Positions 15,033 through 23,597 of a DNA stretch of 28,391 nucleotides are shown here, in pieces (within the stretch, counting starts at the first letter, position 1; every line of letters begins with the position of its first letter). The position numbers were made by a program, and so were the translations under genes. The DNA is from Opacimonas sp014872805 (lineage in GTDB: Bacteria; Pseudomonadota; Gammaproteobacteria; Enterobacterales; Alteromonadaceae), in contig WKFN01000013.1 in assembly GCA_014872805.1 (NCBI GenBank), forward strand, positions 1-28,391, in the 5' to 3' direction. Under the pieces are notes generated by a model. That model saw only the letters and a list, made by a program, of their open reading frames with translations. It had not been told where the DNA came from and did not search any database.

Positions 15033-15785
15033 CTAACCTTTGGTTACACCACGCTGTCTGACGACTTCGTACAAGCATATCCCCGTCGCGACTGATACAT
15101 TTAGACTTGAAACCGAACCAAACATAGGCAGTTTTATCAACTCATCGCATTTTTCACGCGTGAGACGTCGCATTCCTTTGCCTTCAGCCCCCATCACTAA
15201 TGCTGTTGGGCCACTCATGTCACAATCATATAACAGCTGTTCATCTTCCCCAGCAGTACCCACTACCCAAACACCTTGTTGTTGTATATCTGCTAAAGTC
15301 CGTGCCAGATTAGTCACTTGGATCAAAGGAATAACATCCGCAGCACCACAAGCCACCTTGCGCACAGTCGCATTAAGTGTTGCCGATTTATCTTTCGGTA
15401 CAATCACAGCATCCACCCCAGCAGCATCTGACGAGCGCAACACCGCCCCCAAATTGTGAGGATCAGTCACCCCGTCCAACACCAAAAGAAATGGCTTATC
15501 CGCTTCATTAATAATGCTATCTAAATCTGATTCATTGAGTGGTTTTGCTGCGATAGCTCTGGCTAACACGCCCTGATGTTGCTCTCCTCGTGCTTTATCA
15601 TCTAGGACTTTGCGTTGGGCAAACTGAACACTTATACGATGTTTGCGCGCTAAATTGACGATATTGTGCAAACGTTCATCATCCCGTCCCTTTGCAATAA
15701 ACAATTCTAGTATGCGCTGAGGCTCGCGTTGCATAACCGCTTCTAATGCGTGGATCCCATATAACCATTCGTGTGACTGTGCCAT
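15033..15785 (-). CDS. rlmB: 23S rRNA (guanosine-2'-O-)-methyltransferase RlmB
   Basis: RlmB methylates the ribose of G2251 of 23S rRNA in the P loop, using S-adenosylmethionine. The 250-residue product has an N-terminal substrate-binding domain (WLYGIHALEAVMQREP). A SpoU-type trefoil-knot domain follows: VLDGVTDPHNLGAVLRSSDA (near 102-121), then LVMGAEGKGMRRLT and SSLNVSVATGICLYE near the C-terminus. It lies 12 nt after rnr, the same pair and order as in E. coli. Confidence 0.97.
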   Translation of the reverse strand: MAQSHEWLYGIHALEAVMQREPQRILELFIAKGRDDERLHNIVNLARKHRISVQFAQRKVLDDKARGEQHQGVLARAIAAKPLNESDLDSIINEADKPFLLVLDGVTDPHNLGAVLRSSDAAGVDAVIVPKDKSATLNATVRKVACGAADVIPLIQVTNLARTLADIQQQGVWVVGTAGEDEQLLYDCDMSGPTALVMGAEGKGMRRLTREKCDELIKLPMFGSVSSLNVSVATGICLYEVVRQRGVTKG

Positions 15786-15797
15786 GTTTTTAATCTC

Positions 15798-18134
15798 TTA
15801 TCTTTTTTTGTTGCGCTTTGACGCTTTTTGCTTTTTCTTCTCTCGGGTACTCTGTTTGCGTTTTTGCCCTTTACTGGCTCGAGCAACGCCATCATTTTTA
15901 GTATCTTTGGATTTTGCTCGTTTTGCTTTACGCGGTTTTTTCCCCGCTTTTGGTATTGCTTCATCTAGTATCAAATCAATTTTGCGTTCATCCAAGTTAA
16001 CCGATGCCACTTTGACTTCCAATTTATCACCCAAACGGAATACTCGACCAGAAGCTTCCCCTACAAGTGCTTGGCGCACATCATCAAAATGATAATAATC
16101 GTTACCCAATGCAGTCACATGCACTAAGCCATCTATACCAAACTCGAGTAAACGAACAAACAAACCAAAATTCGTAACAGACGAAACCACAGCAGGGAAT
16201 ACATCGCCCACGTGATCTTGCATAAACTCACATTTTAACCAATCAGCTACATCTCGTGTTGCTTCATCAGCACGACGTTCCGCCATCGAGCATTGCTCGC
16301 CCAACTGCTCAACTTCTTCAAGGACGTATTTTTTGGCACCGGTAGTGGCTTTTTTCTGCGCCTTAAGCACTGCTTTTATCGCTCGGTGCACCACCAAATC
16401 GGGATAACGTCGTATGGGGGATGTGAAGTGCGCATATTCTTCTAAAGCTAGGCCAAAGTGTCCAATGTTTTCGCAATCATACTGAGCTTGTTTCATGCTG
16501 CGCAACAACATGCTCTGAATCACCTCAGCATCAGGCCTTGCTTGAATCTTATGCATAATACGGGTAAATGCTCTGGCAGATGGTTCTGCTTCAAGTTGAT
16601 GTGCAACGCCGACTTCATTGAGATACGTGGTAAACGACAGCAAACGGTCGCTATCAGGTTTATCATGGACACGATATAGACCAAGGGCTTTATTTTTTGT
16701 TAACAGCCGAGCCGCACAGACATTGGCCAAGATCATACATTCTTCAATGAGCTTGTGCGCATCATTACGGACTAACGGTACAATATGTTCGATTTTGCGG
16801 TCAGCATTAAAGACAAACTTCGTCTCTCGTGTTTCAAACTCGATGGCGCCTCGCCCATCGCGCGCGCCCTTCAAAATACGGTAGATATCTTCGAGGTGCT
16901 TTAAATCCTCAACAAAAGCAGAATAGCGCTCAACAAGTACTTCATCACCTGACAGAATGCCGGCAACTTTATTGTAGGTTAACCGCGCATGAGAGCGCAT
17001 AAGCGCCTCATAAAACTCAAACTGTGTGACTTGTCCAGTAAGGTCTACCTGCATCTGCGCAACCATGCATAAACGCTCAACATCAGGGTTTAGTGAACAT
17101 AATCCGTTAGACAAAGCCTCAGGCAACATGGGAATGACTTGCTCAGGAAAATACACCGAGGTTCCTCGATTAATAGCTTCCTGATCCAAGGCAGTTCCGG
17201 GTCTGACATAATAAGAGACATCTGCAATGGCGACATATAATTCATACCCTGTAACTATGTCCTCTTTACAAATAGGCTGACAAAAGACCGCATCATCAAA
17301 ATCACGCGCATCTTCACCGTCAATGGTCACTAATGGTAAGTCTCTTAAATCTACTCGGCCAACTTTTGCTTCTTCCGGCACAGACTCGCCATAGGCTTTT
17401 GCTTGCTTAGTGACGGCTGGTGGCCAGACATGCGGAATATCATAAGTACGCAAGGCCATTTCAATTTCCATCCCTGGCGCCATGTGTTCGCCAAGGACTT
17501 CAATTATTTTGCCGACCGCAGAGGATTGACGACTGGGGCGCTTAGTGACCTGCACCACTACTACATTACCTTGTCTTGCGCCTAAGGTATCTTTCACACC
17601 AATATAAATCTCATGACCAATTCGTTGATCATCAGGAATGACCAAACCCACACCGTGTTCGGTAAAATAGCGACCGACAATGGATTCTTCGCGTGGCTTA
17701 ATAACGCGGGTAACACGCCCTTCCGTTTTACCCTTACGGCCTGAGCCTTTACTCACTACCTCGACTTCATCGCCGTGCATCAACTGCTGCATTTGTCCTT
17801 GGGATAAATACCAATCAGGCTCATCTGAGGAAAATGACACAAAACCAAAACCATCGCGATGACCAATGACACGACCGACCATAACGGCTTCCGCTGCAAG
17901 TAATTCATATTTTTTTTGCCTATTGAATTGCAGTTGGCCTTCTCGTTCCATTGCCCGCAGTCGGCGTTGAATGCCAACTTGCTCAGCATCGGAAGTAGCA
18001 TTCGCTAAATGACAGATATCGAGAAAACTAAGAGCCTGATTGGCCTCTTGAATCAAGGTTAGTAAGTGCTCACGACTAGCCACAGGGTTTTCATATTTGA
18101 CCTGTTCACGTTCAAAATAGGGATCGTTGGACAT
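15798..18134 (-). CDS. rnr: Ribonuclease R
   Basis: RNase R is a 3'-to-5' exoribonuclease that degrades structured RNA, including rRNA in quality control, and is important in the cold. The 778-residue product shows a winged-helix N-terminal domain (about 20-85) and cold-shock-type OB domains (about 85-220). The RNB catalytic domain has the acidic motif DGEDARDFDD (272-281), whose aspartates bind the metal ions. An S1 domain (about 640-730) and a long lysine/arginine-rich tail (KPRKAKRAKSKDTK onward) complete it. E. coli RNase R is 813 residues. No strong Shine-Dalgarno precedes the ATG. It forms an operon with rlmB; the nsrR gene found upstream in E. coli is absent. Confidence 0.97.
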   Translation of the reverse strand: MSNDPYFEREQVKYENPVASREHLLTLIQEANQALSFLDICHLANATSDAEQVGIQRRLRAMEREGQLQFNRQKKYELLAAEAVMVGRVIGHRDGFGFVSFSSDEPDWYLSQGQMQQLMHGDEVEVVSKGSGRKGKTEGRVTRVIKPREESIVGRYFTEHGVGLVIPDDQRIGHEIYIGVKDTLGARQGNVVVVQVTKRPSRQSSAVGKIIEVLGEHMAPGMEIEMALRTYDIPHVWPPAVTKQAKAYGESVPEEAKVGRVDLRDLPLVTIDGEDARDFDDAVFCQPICKEDIVTGYELYVAIADVSYYVRPGTALDQEAINRGTSVYFPEQVIPMLPEALSNGLCSLNPDVERLCMVAQMQVDLTGQVTQFEFYEALMRSHARLTYNKVAGILSGDEVLVERYSAFVEDLKHLEDIYRILKGARDGRGAIEFETRETKFVFNADRKIEHIVPLVRNDAHKLIEECMILANVCAARLLTKNKALGLYRVHDKPDSDRLLSFTTYLNEVGVAHQLEAEPSARAFTRIMHKIQARPDAEVIQSMLLRSMKQAQYDCENIGHFGLALEEYAHFTSPIRRYPDLVVHRAIKAVLKAQKKATTGAKKYVLEEVEQLGEQCSMAERRADEATRDVADWLKCEFMQDHVGDVFPAVVSSVTNFGLFVRLLEFGIDGLVHVTALGNDYYHFDDVRQALVGEASGRVFRLGDKLEVKVASVNLDERKIDLILDEAIPKAGKKPRKAKRAKSKDTKNDGVARASKGQKRKQSTREKKKQKASKRNKKR

Positions 18135-18164
18135 TCAATCACATCGTTCTTTTTAAGTGATTCA

Positions 18165-18173
18165 ATTATAACA
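18165..18173 (-). promoter_or_regulatory. rnr-rlmB promoter (extended -10)
   Basis: On the minus strand TGTTATAAT is a perfect extended -10 (TATAAT at 18165-18170), 30 nt before the rnr ATG. No consensus -35 is seen at the usual distance. Confidence 0.6.
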
Positions 18174-18287
18174 TGCTGACGGTGTTTAACGCACCAGTTC
18201 AATTTGATCCCTTTCAAACTCTTGCTGTTCTAAATTTGAGTTTGCCTAACCGGTCAATCAGTTTATTCCAAATTATTCAGAGTGAGG

Positions 18288-18331
18288 ATGATCAATAAAG
18301 GTATTGCTCTGGTATAATTGATCATAATTAA
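18288..18331 (+). promoter_or_regulatory. ubiD promoter flanked by paired TGATCA sites
   Basis: TGGTATAAT (18310-18318) is a perfect extended -10 box for ubiD-fre. ATGATCAAT (18288-18296) and ATTGATCAT (18317-18325) form a 9-bp perfect inverted repeat spaced by 20 bp around it. The right arm also reads TTGAT-CATA-ATTAA (18318-18331), one mismatch from the FNR consensus TTGAT-N4-ATCAA. An operator at the start site would be expected to repress; this is inference. Confidence 0.55.
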
Positions 18332-18356
18332 CCTAAAACGTTGAACAGGTTTTGTA

Positions 18357-19850
18357 ATGCAATACAAAGATTTACGTGATTTTATCGAGCAATTAGAGGC
18401 TCGCGGTAAATTACTCCGCATCAGCCAATCCATTGATACGGATCTGGAAATGACCGAAATTGCTGACCGCACCCTTCGCGCGGGGGGCCCGGCGCTGTTG
18501 TTCGAAAATCCCAAAGGTCATGACATGCCTGTATTAGCAAACTTGTTCGGTACACCTGAACGCGTCGCAATGGGTATGGGCCAAGACAATGTTGAAGCAC
18601 TACGCGAAGTGGGAAAATTACTGGCTTACCTCAAAGAGCCCGATCCACCAAAAGGCATTAAAGATTTGTGGAGCAAACTCCCTGTCTTTAAACAGGTATT
18701 AAATATGCCAGCAAAAGTGGTACGCAAGGCGCCTTGCCAAGAAGTTATCTTAAGCGGCGATGAGGTTGATTTAGGTAAAATCCCAGTGCAACGTTGCTGG
18801 CCGGGGGATGCTGCTCCTCTTATTACTTGGGGGTTAACCGTCACCAAGGGCCCACACAAAAAACGTCAAAACTTAGGCATCTATCGTCAGCAAGTTATTG
18901 CCAAAAACAAAGTCATCATGCGTTGGCTATCGCATCGAGGTGGGGCTTTGGATTTTCGCGAATGGTGCCAACAACACCCTGATAAACCATACCCAGTTGT
19001 GGTTGCGTTAGGTGCAGATCCAGCAACCATTCTCGGTGCAGTCACTCCAGTTCCAGATACACTATCTGAATATGCCTTCGCTGGATTATTGAGAGGCAGT
19101 AAAACCGAAGTAGTTAAAGCAATCAATTGTGACTTACAAGTACCAGCTCAATCTGAAATTGTATTGGAAGGTCATATTATGCCCGGAGAAACGGCTCCTG
19201 AGGGCCCTTACGGTGATCACACCGGCTACTACAACGAAGTAGATGAATTTCCGGTGTTCACTGTGACTCATATAACAATGCGCCAGAACCCAATTTATCA
19301 CTCAACCTATACTGGCCGACCACCAGATGAACCAGCCATATTGGGTGTAGCGTTAAACGAAGTTTTTGTGCCTATTTTACAAAAACAATTTCCTGAGATT
19401 GTGGATTTTTATCTGCCTCCGGAAGGTTGTTCATATCGTATGGCAATCGTTACAATGAAGAAGCAATACCCTGGACATGCAAAACGAGTGATGTTAGGTG
19501 TTTGGTCGTTTTTACGTCAGTTCATGTACACCAAGTTCGTGATTGTATGTGACGATGATGTCGATGCACGAAACTGGGAAGATGTCATTTGGGCAATTAC
19601 CACTCGTATGGATCCCTCCCGTGATACGACAATGATCGACAACACACCAATAGACTATTTAGATTTTGCCTCACCTGTGTCAGGCTTAGGCTCCAAAATG
19701 GGTATGGATGCAACGAATAAGTGGCCTGGTGAAACCGACCGTGAGTGGGGTGAACCCATCGTAATGGACGAACAGGTCAAAGACAAAATCGACGCAATGT
19801 GGAATGAACTCGGGATCGAACCCCATTGCCAAACCCCTTCAAAAAGGTAA
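18357..19850 (+). CDS. ubiD: 4-hydroxy-3-polyprenylbenzoate decarboxylase
   Basis: UbiD decarboxylates 3-octaprenyl-4-hydroxybenzoate in ubiquinone synthesis and needs the prenylated FMN made by UbiX. The 497-residue product equals the E. coli length and is colinear with it. It shows DRTLRAGGPALLFENPKG early on, CWPGDAAPLITWGLTVTKGP, and the active-site region PEGPYGDHTGYYNEVDEFPV. STYTGRPPDEPA and YLDFASPVSGLGSKMGMDAT follow. A weak AGG precedes the ATG by 7-8 nt. It is first in an operon with fre, 10 nt apart, as in E. coli. Confidence 0.97.
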   Translation: MQYKDLRDFIEQLEARGKLLRISQSIDTDLEMTEIADRTLRAGGPALLFENPKGHDMPVLANLFGTPERVAMGMGQDNVEALREVGKLLAYLKEPDPPKGIKDLWSKLPVFKQVLNMPAKVVRKAPCQEVILSGDEVDLGKIPVQRCWPGDAAPLITWGLTVTKGPHKKRQNLGIYRQQVIAKNKVIMRWLSHRGGALDFREWCQQHPDKPYPVVVALGADPATILGAVTPVPDTLSEYAFAGLLRGSKTEVVKAINCDLQVPAQSEIVLEGHIMPGETAPEGPYGDHTGYYNEVDEFPVFTVTHITMRQNPIYHSTYTGRPPDEPAILGVALNEVFVPILQKQFPEIVDFYLPPEGCSYRMAIVTMKKQYPGHAKRVMLGVWSFLRQFMYTKFVIVCDDDVDARNWEDVIWAITTRMDPSRDTTMIDNTPIDYLDFASPVSGLGSKMGMDATNKWPGETDREWGEPIVMDEQVKDKIDAMWNELGIEPHCQTPSKR

Positions 19851-19860
19851 CCAACACTTG

Positions 19861-20550
19861 ATGCAACTCAACTTAAAAACTATAGAAAACGTCGGCCATG
19901 ACGTCTACCGTATAATTTTGTCTGCAGATGACGAATTACACTATTTTGCGGGCCAGTATCTACTGGTGCATATGGGCGAGGATGATGCTCGTCCTTTTTC
20001 TATTGCAAGCAGCCCAAGCAAAGATAAGTTTATTGAATTGCATATTGGTGCTGTACCAGAAAACCCTTATGCGTGGGATGTGATTGAACGCTTACGCACC
20101 CTTGGCAACATACAAGTTACCTTGGCCAATGGCGATGCATATTTTCAACCACAAGAAGATAAGCACATCGTTCTCATTGCCGGTGGAACAGGTTACTCTT
20201 ATCTCAAATCCATCGCCTTTGAAATTGCAGAACAGCAACTTGATGCGCCTGTGCATATTTTCTGGGGGGCCAAACAAGCCAGCCAATTATATGAAGCTGA
20301 TATCATGCAAGCATTATGTGATAAATATGATAATTTTTATTTTCACCCTGTTGTTGAACAAGCTGAAGCTGATTGGAAAGGTCAAACGGGTTTGGTTCAC
20401 CTTGCAGTTATTGAACAAATGCAATCACTAGATAGTGCTCAAGTCTACATTGCAGGACCCTTTCCAATGGCAAAAGTTGCTAGAGAAGATTTTTTAAAGG
20501 TAGGCTTGAATAAAGCTTGCTTATTTGGGGATGCTTACGCATTTATCTAA
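19861..20550 (+). CDS. fre: NAD(P)H-flavin reductase
   Basis: Fre reduces free flavins with NAD(P)H; reduced flavin can then feed other enzymes or reduce iron. The 229-residue product lacks a bound flavin domain and has the ferredoxin-reductase fold. RPFSIASSP (near residue 44) binds flavin, LIAGGTGYSYLKSIA binds the nucleotide, and the C-terminal LFGDAYAFI matches E. coli Fre. ATG 19861 is used instead of the in-frame ATG at 19804 inside ubiD, because homologues begin near LNLKTIE. It follows ubiD by 10 nt. The association with UbiD suggests a supply of reduced flavin for prenyl-FMN chemistry, which is inference. Confidence 0.94.
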   Translation: MQLNLKTIENVGHDVYRIILSADDELHYFAGQYLLVHMGEDDARPFSIASSPSKDKFIELHIGAVPENPYAWDVIERLRTLGNIQVTLANGDAYFQPQEDKHIVLIAGGTGYSYLKSIAFEIAEQQLDAPVHIFWGAKQASQLYEADIMQALCDKYDNFYFHPVVEQAEADWKGQTGLVHLAVIEQMQSLDSAQVYIAGPFPMAKVAREDFLKVGLNKACLFGDAYAFI

Positions 20551-20562
20551 AAAGCGATATAA

Positions 20563-20616
20563 CTCGGTACTTAAGGATGTGAATCTTTGACAGGCTTACA
20601 ACTGGTAAGTACCGAG
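20563..20616. repeat. 11-bp inverted repeat between convergent fre and csp
   Basis: CTCGGTACTTA (20563-20573) and TAAGTACCGAG (20606-20616) are perfect complements separated by 32 nt. A shorter hairpin CTTAC-AACTG-GTAAG (20595-20609) uses part of the right arm, so the two folds exclude each other. There is no clean T-run on either side. It may serve as a weak bidirectional terminator for fre and the cold-shock gene. Confidence 0.75.
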
Positions 20617-20633
20617 GATTTGAATGATATCAA

Positions 20634-20843
20634 TTAGACGCTAACAACGTTTGCTGCTTGCAATCCTTTTTGACCTTCTTCAATTTCAAAAGTTACCTTT
20701 TGACCTTCTGGTAAGGTTTTATACCCTTCGCTTTGAATAGCACGGTAATGCACGAATACATCCTTGCCACCATTGTCTTGAGTAATAAAACCATAACCTT
20801 TTTCGGCATTAAACCACTTTACAGAACCTGTATACTTTGACAT
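20634..20843 (-). CDS. CspA-family cold-shock / RNA chaperone protein
   Basis: A 69-residue single OB-fold protein with both RNA-binding motifs: RNP1 as KGYGFITQ and RNP2 as VFVHYRAI, preceded by GSVKWFNAEKG. Such proteins bind single-stranded RNA and DNA and melt secondary structure. The gene stands alone on the minus strand, convergent with fre, with a leader of about 150 nt that resembles the cspA leader of E. coli in length and in a cold-box-like element. I cannot say which Csp paralogue it is. Confidence 0.95.
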   Translation of the reverse strand: MSKYTGSVKWFNAEKGYGFITQDNGGKDVFVHYRAIQSEGYKTLPEGQKVTFEIEEGQKGLQAANVVSV

Positions 20844-21000
20844 AACGTCACCTTGTAACTAAATAACTAACCACTTGCTAAAATGCACTGCGTGCATACT
20901 TGCGTTCCATGTATTCATATCAGGTAATTGGCGATACCTGTTCCACACATAACACAAGTCTTTTGCCTGTTTTGTTATCGTAGACGTCAAAGGCCTTTCA
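20844..21000 (-). promoter_or_regulatory. Long 5' leader of the csp gene with cold-box-like motif
   Basis: Upstream of the csp ATG is a gene-free stretch. On the minus strand TTTGACGTCTACGA (20978-20991) resembles the cspA cold box TGACGTACAGA, which lies at the 5' end of the E. coli cspA leader. Hairpins CAGGTA/TACCTG (20921-20940) and ATGCAC/GTGCAT (20883-20897) lie downstream in the leader. Beyond it (21001-21146) is very AT-rich DNA with TATAAT-like boxes but no confident -35/-10 pair, and a small ATCAATA/TATTGAT hairpin at 21064-21081. Confidence 0.5.
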
Positions 21001-21146
21001 ATGAATTACATACAAAGTCTAACACTTCATTTATAATTATAAAAGTCTAAAAGTTAATTATTTATCAATACAAATATTGATTTATGTCAAAATATTGTTA
21101 AGTGCACAAATAAATATAAAAAATTTAATGCCAAAATCCTGAAAAA

Positions 21147-21644
21147 TTAAGGTGTTAAAGCTCTTTCGCCACGAGCCAAACCACAAATACCCGTGCGCGC
21201 CGACTCAATAATCGTCGCATTGTGAGACAATGTAGCAATAAACGCGTCTAGCTTTTCTTTCGCCCCAGTCAATTCTAAGGTGTAGTTCGTTGCATCCACA
21301 TCCAAAACTTTTGCTCTGAAGATATCTACATTACGAATAATTTCAGAACGAGTTGCTTCATTATTTGCAACGACTTTTACTAACATTAATTCACGTTCAA
21401 CGTGCGCTGACTCTGTCAAATCCGTTACTTTTAACACATCAATCAACTTGTTCATTTGCTTGATGATTTGTTCATTGACTTTATCGTCTGCGATGGTAGC
21501 GATCGTTAAACGCGACAAGCTTGGATCATCGGTATTGGATACGTTTAGCGAGTCAATGTTAAAACCACGTTGTGAAAATACACCAACAATTCGCGATAAA
21601 GCGCCAGGGGCGTTTTCCATTAATACTGAAATAATACGTTTCAT
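21147..21644 (-). CDS. ilvH: Acetolactate synthase III, regulatory (small) subunit
   Basis: IlvH binds the catalytic subunit, raises its activity and confers feedback inhibition by valine. The 165-residue product starts with an ACT domain, RIISVLMENAPGALSRIVGVFSQRGFNIDSL, whose loop binds valine. The second half (VKVVANNEATRSEIIRNVDIF) is typical of the family. Its ATG overlaps the TAA stop of ilvI by one base (TAATG), so translation is coupled. Confidence 0.96.
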   Translation of the reverse strand: MKRIISVLMENAPGALSRIVGVFSQRGFNIDSLNVSNTDDPSLSRLTIATIADDKVNEQIIKQMNKLIDVLKVTDLTESAHVERELMLVKVVANNEATRSEIIRNVDIFRAKVLDVDATNYTLELTGAKEKLDAFIATLSHNATIIESARTGICGLARGERALTP

Positions 21645-23362
21645 TAGGTACGCTCCGTTTTACTTAGGCGCATGTCATCCATTGCACCATATTTGATTTG
21701 CATAGGATATACGTGCTCGTTTTGGTCAACAGCGATGTCCATGAATACTAGGCGGTCTTTTTCGGCGAAACAACGCGCCATTGCATCATCTAATTCATCC
21801 AATGAATCGACTTTAATACCAACATGTCCATAGGCTTCAGCTAATTTCACAAAGTCTGGCATCGAATCCATATAGGAATGTGAATGGCGACCTTTATAAA
21901 TCATATCTTGCCACTGACGTACCATACCCAACGCACGGTTGTTCAATGAAATGATTTTGATTGGCAAGTTATATTGTAAACAGGTTGATAACTCTTGAAT
22001 GTTCATCTGAATCGAGCCATCACCTGTGACCACTACAGACGTCGCATCCGGATGTGCAAACTGCACGCCCATTGCTGCTGGTAAACCAAAGCCCATAGTG
22101 CCAAGCCCGCCTGAATTGATCCAGCGACGCGGTTTAGCAAATGGATAATATAGCGCTGCAAACATCTGATGCTGACCAACATCTGAGCTCACATATGCCT
22201 CACCATTGGTGTGCTTATACAACGACTCAATGACTTTTTGTGGCTTGATGACTTGGCTTTCTTGACTAAAAGACAAACACTGCTGTGAGCGCCATGAATT
22301 GATTTGTTCCCACCAATCGGCTTGCTTTTCAACTTGCTTGCTCAAATCTTCATTGGTAAGTTCTTCTAAAAACTGCTTTACCACAACGTCAACGGAACCC
22401 ACTACCGGGATATGTGCATTCACTGTCTTAGATATTGAGGCAGGATCGATGTCAACGTGAATGATGTTCGCGTTAGGACAGAATTTTTCGACGTTGTTCG
22501 TTACCCGATCATCAAAACGCGCACCGAGTGCAATGATACAGTCTGAGTTATGCATGGTTTTATTCGCTTCAAGCGTACCGTGCATGCCTAGCATACCAAC
22601 AAATTGCTCATGTACTCCCGAAAAGGCACCTAAGCCCATAAGTGTACACGTTACAGGACAACCTAGCTTTTCAGCAAGCTCAGTTACCTCACCCTCCGCT
22701 TGAGCAGCTATGGCACCACCGCCAACGTATAATACTGGACGCTTGGCTTCCATGATGGCGTTAATGGCTTTGCGAATTTGTTTGCTATGCCCCTTCGTCA
22801 CAGGGTTGTAAGAACGCATTGTGACATCGGTTGGAAACTCATACGGATGTGAATCGGCAATGTTTACAATGTCTTTAGGCAAATCAACTACTACTGGACC
22901 TGGACGCCCAGAGTTTGCAATATAATAAGCTTGCGCAATGGCTTTAGGGATATCAACTGCGCGTTTTACCAAAAAACTATGCTTTACGATTGGACGAGAA
23001 CAGCCAACCATATCCGTTTCTTGGAAAGCATCTTCTCCAATGTGCTGTGAAGGAACCTGACCAGATAAGACCACCATTGGAATAGAATCCATATAAGCGG
23101 TCGCAATACCAGTTAAGGTGTTAGTTGCCCCAGGACCTGAAGTGACTAAGACAGTACCAGTAATACCAGTCGCACGGGCATAACCATCTGCCATATGCGC
23201 AGCAGCTTGCTCGTGACGAACTAACACGTGCTTGACTTCGTCTTGGGCAAATAAAGCGTCATAAATGTCTAAAACGGCACCACCAGGGTATCCGAACACA
23301 TGTTTTACACCCAAATCATTGAGTGTTTGCACCACCATTGCGGCACCAGACATCATCTTCAT
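21644..23362 (-). CDS. ilvI: Acetolactate synthase III, catalytic (large) subunit
   Basis: IlvI condenses two pyruvates, or pyruvate and 2-oxobutyrate, with thiamine diphosphate in the first common step of valine, leucine and isoleucine synthesis. The 572-residue product is colinear with E. coli IlvI. It has VKHVFGYPGGAVLDIYDAL and the catalytic Glu in VLVRHEQAAAHMADG. Next come a central FAD domain (LGMHGTLEANKTMHNSD) and the thiamine-diphosphate motif GDGSIQMNIQEL to SLNNRALGM. The ATG at 23362 has GGAGAG 4 nt before it; upstream in-frame starts are not supported. The AT-rich 235-bp region upstream would suit Lrp control, as in E. coli (inference). Confidence 0.96.
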   Translation of the reverse strand: MKMMSGAAMVVQTLNDLGVKHVFGYPGGAVLDIYDALFAQDEVKHVLVRHEQAAAHMADGYARATGITGTVLVTSGPGATNTLTGIATAYMDSIPMVVLSGQVPSQHIGEDAFQETDMVGCSRPIVKHSFLVKRAVDIPKAIAQAYYIANSGRPGPVVVDLPKDIVNIADSHPYEFPTDVTMRSYNPVTKGHSKQIRKAINAIMEAKRPVLYVGGGAIAAQAEGEVTELAEKLGCPVTCTLMGLGAFSGVHEQFVGMLGMHGTLEANKTMHNSDCIIALGARFDDRVTNNVEKFCPNANIIHVDIDPASISKTVNAHIPVVGSVDVVVKQFLEELTNEDLSKQVEKQADWWEQINSWRSQQCLSFSQESQVIKPQKVIESLYKHTNGEAYVSSDVGQHQMFAALYYPFAKPRRWINSGGLGTMGFGLPAAMGVQFAHPDATSVVVTGDGSIQMNIQELSTCLQYNLPIKIISLNNRALGMVRQWQDMIYKGRHSHSYMDSMPDFVKLAEAYGHVGIKVDSLDELDDAMARCFAEKDRLVFMDIAVDQNEHVYPMQIKYGAMDDMRLSKTERT

Positions 23363-23597
23363 GAGTCTCTCCAGGTTGTAATCTTTAATGAAAGTGTATT
23401 CTACGTTACGGATTAGGTAGAATAAACACGAATAAATCAAAAAGTGAAATTTATATCCTATATATGCTTAATTTTAGGATGAAAATTTTAATGATAGCGG
23501 AATTTCGTAGGTTAATTAGGATTTTTAACATTATAATTACATCGCACTATCTTAACATCCTACACGAATGCGATGTAATAGTGAATCAGACGTTTGG
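23363..23597. promoter_or_regulatory. AT-rich ilvI upstream region with two inverted repeats
   Basis: This gap contains a 6-bp repeat ATCCTA/TAGGAT (23455-23480) overlapping TATA-like boxes. A perfect 10-bp inverted repeat, TTACATCGCA (23537-23546) and TGCGATGTAA (23569-23578), has a 22-nt spacer and lies right after the DUF4442 stop. The T-run of a terminator is missing. No leader peptide rich in branched-chain codons is seen. Confidence 0.5.

Noticed and set aside
15040..15459. Plus-strand open frame (139 codons) opposite rlmB
   Set aside because: Shadow of rlmB; lies wholly within the real gene and has no ribosome site.
21064..21081. Hairpin ATCAATA/TATTGAT as the ilvH terminator
   Set aside because: A/T-only stem without a following T-run, and it lies about 70 nt after ilvH in the AT-rich csp upstream region.
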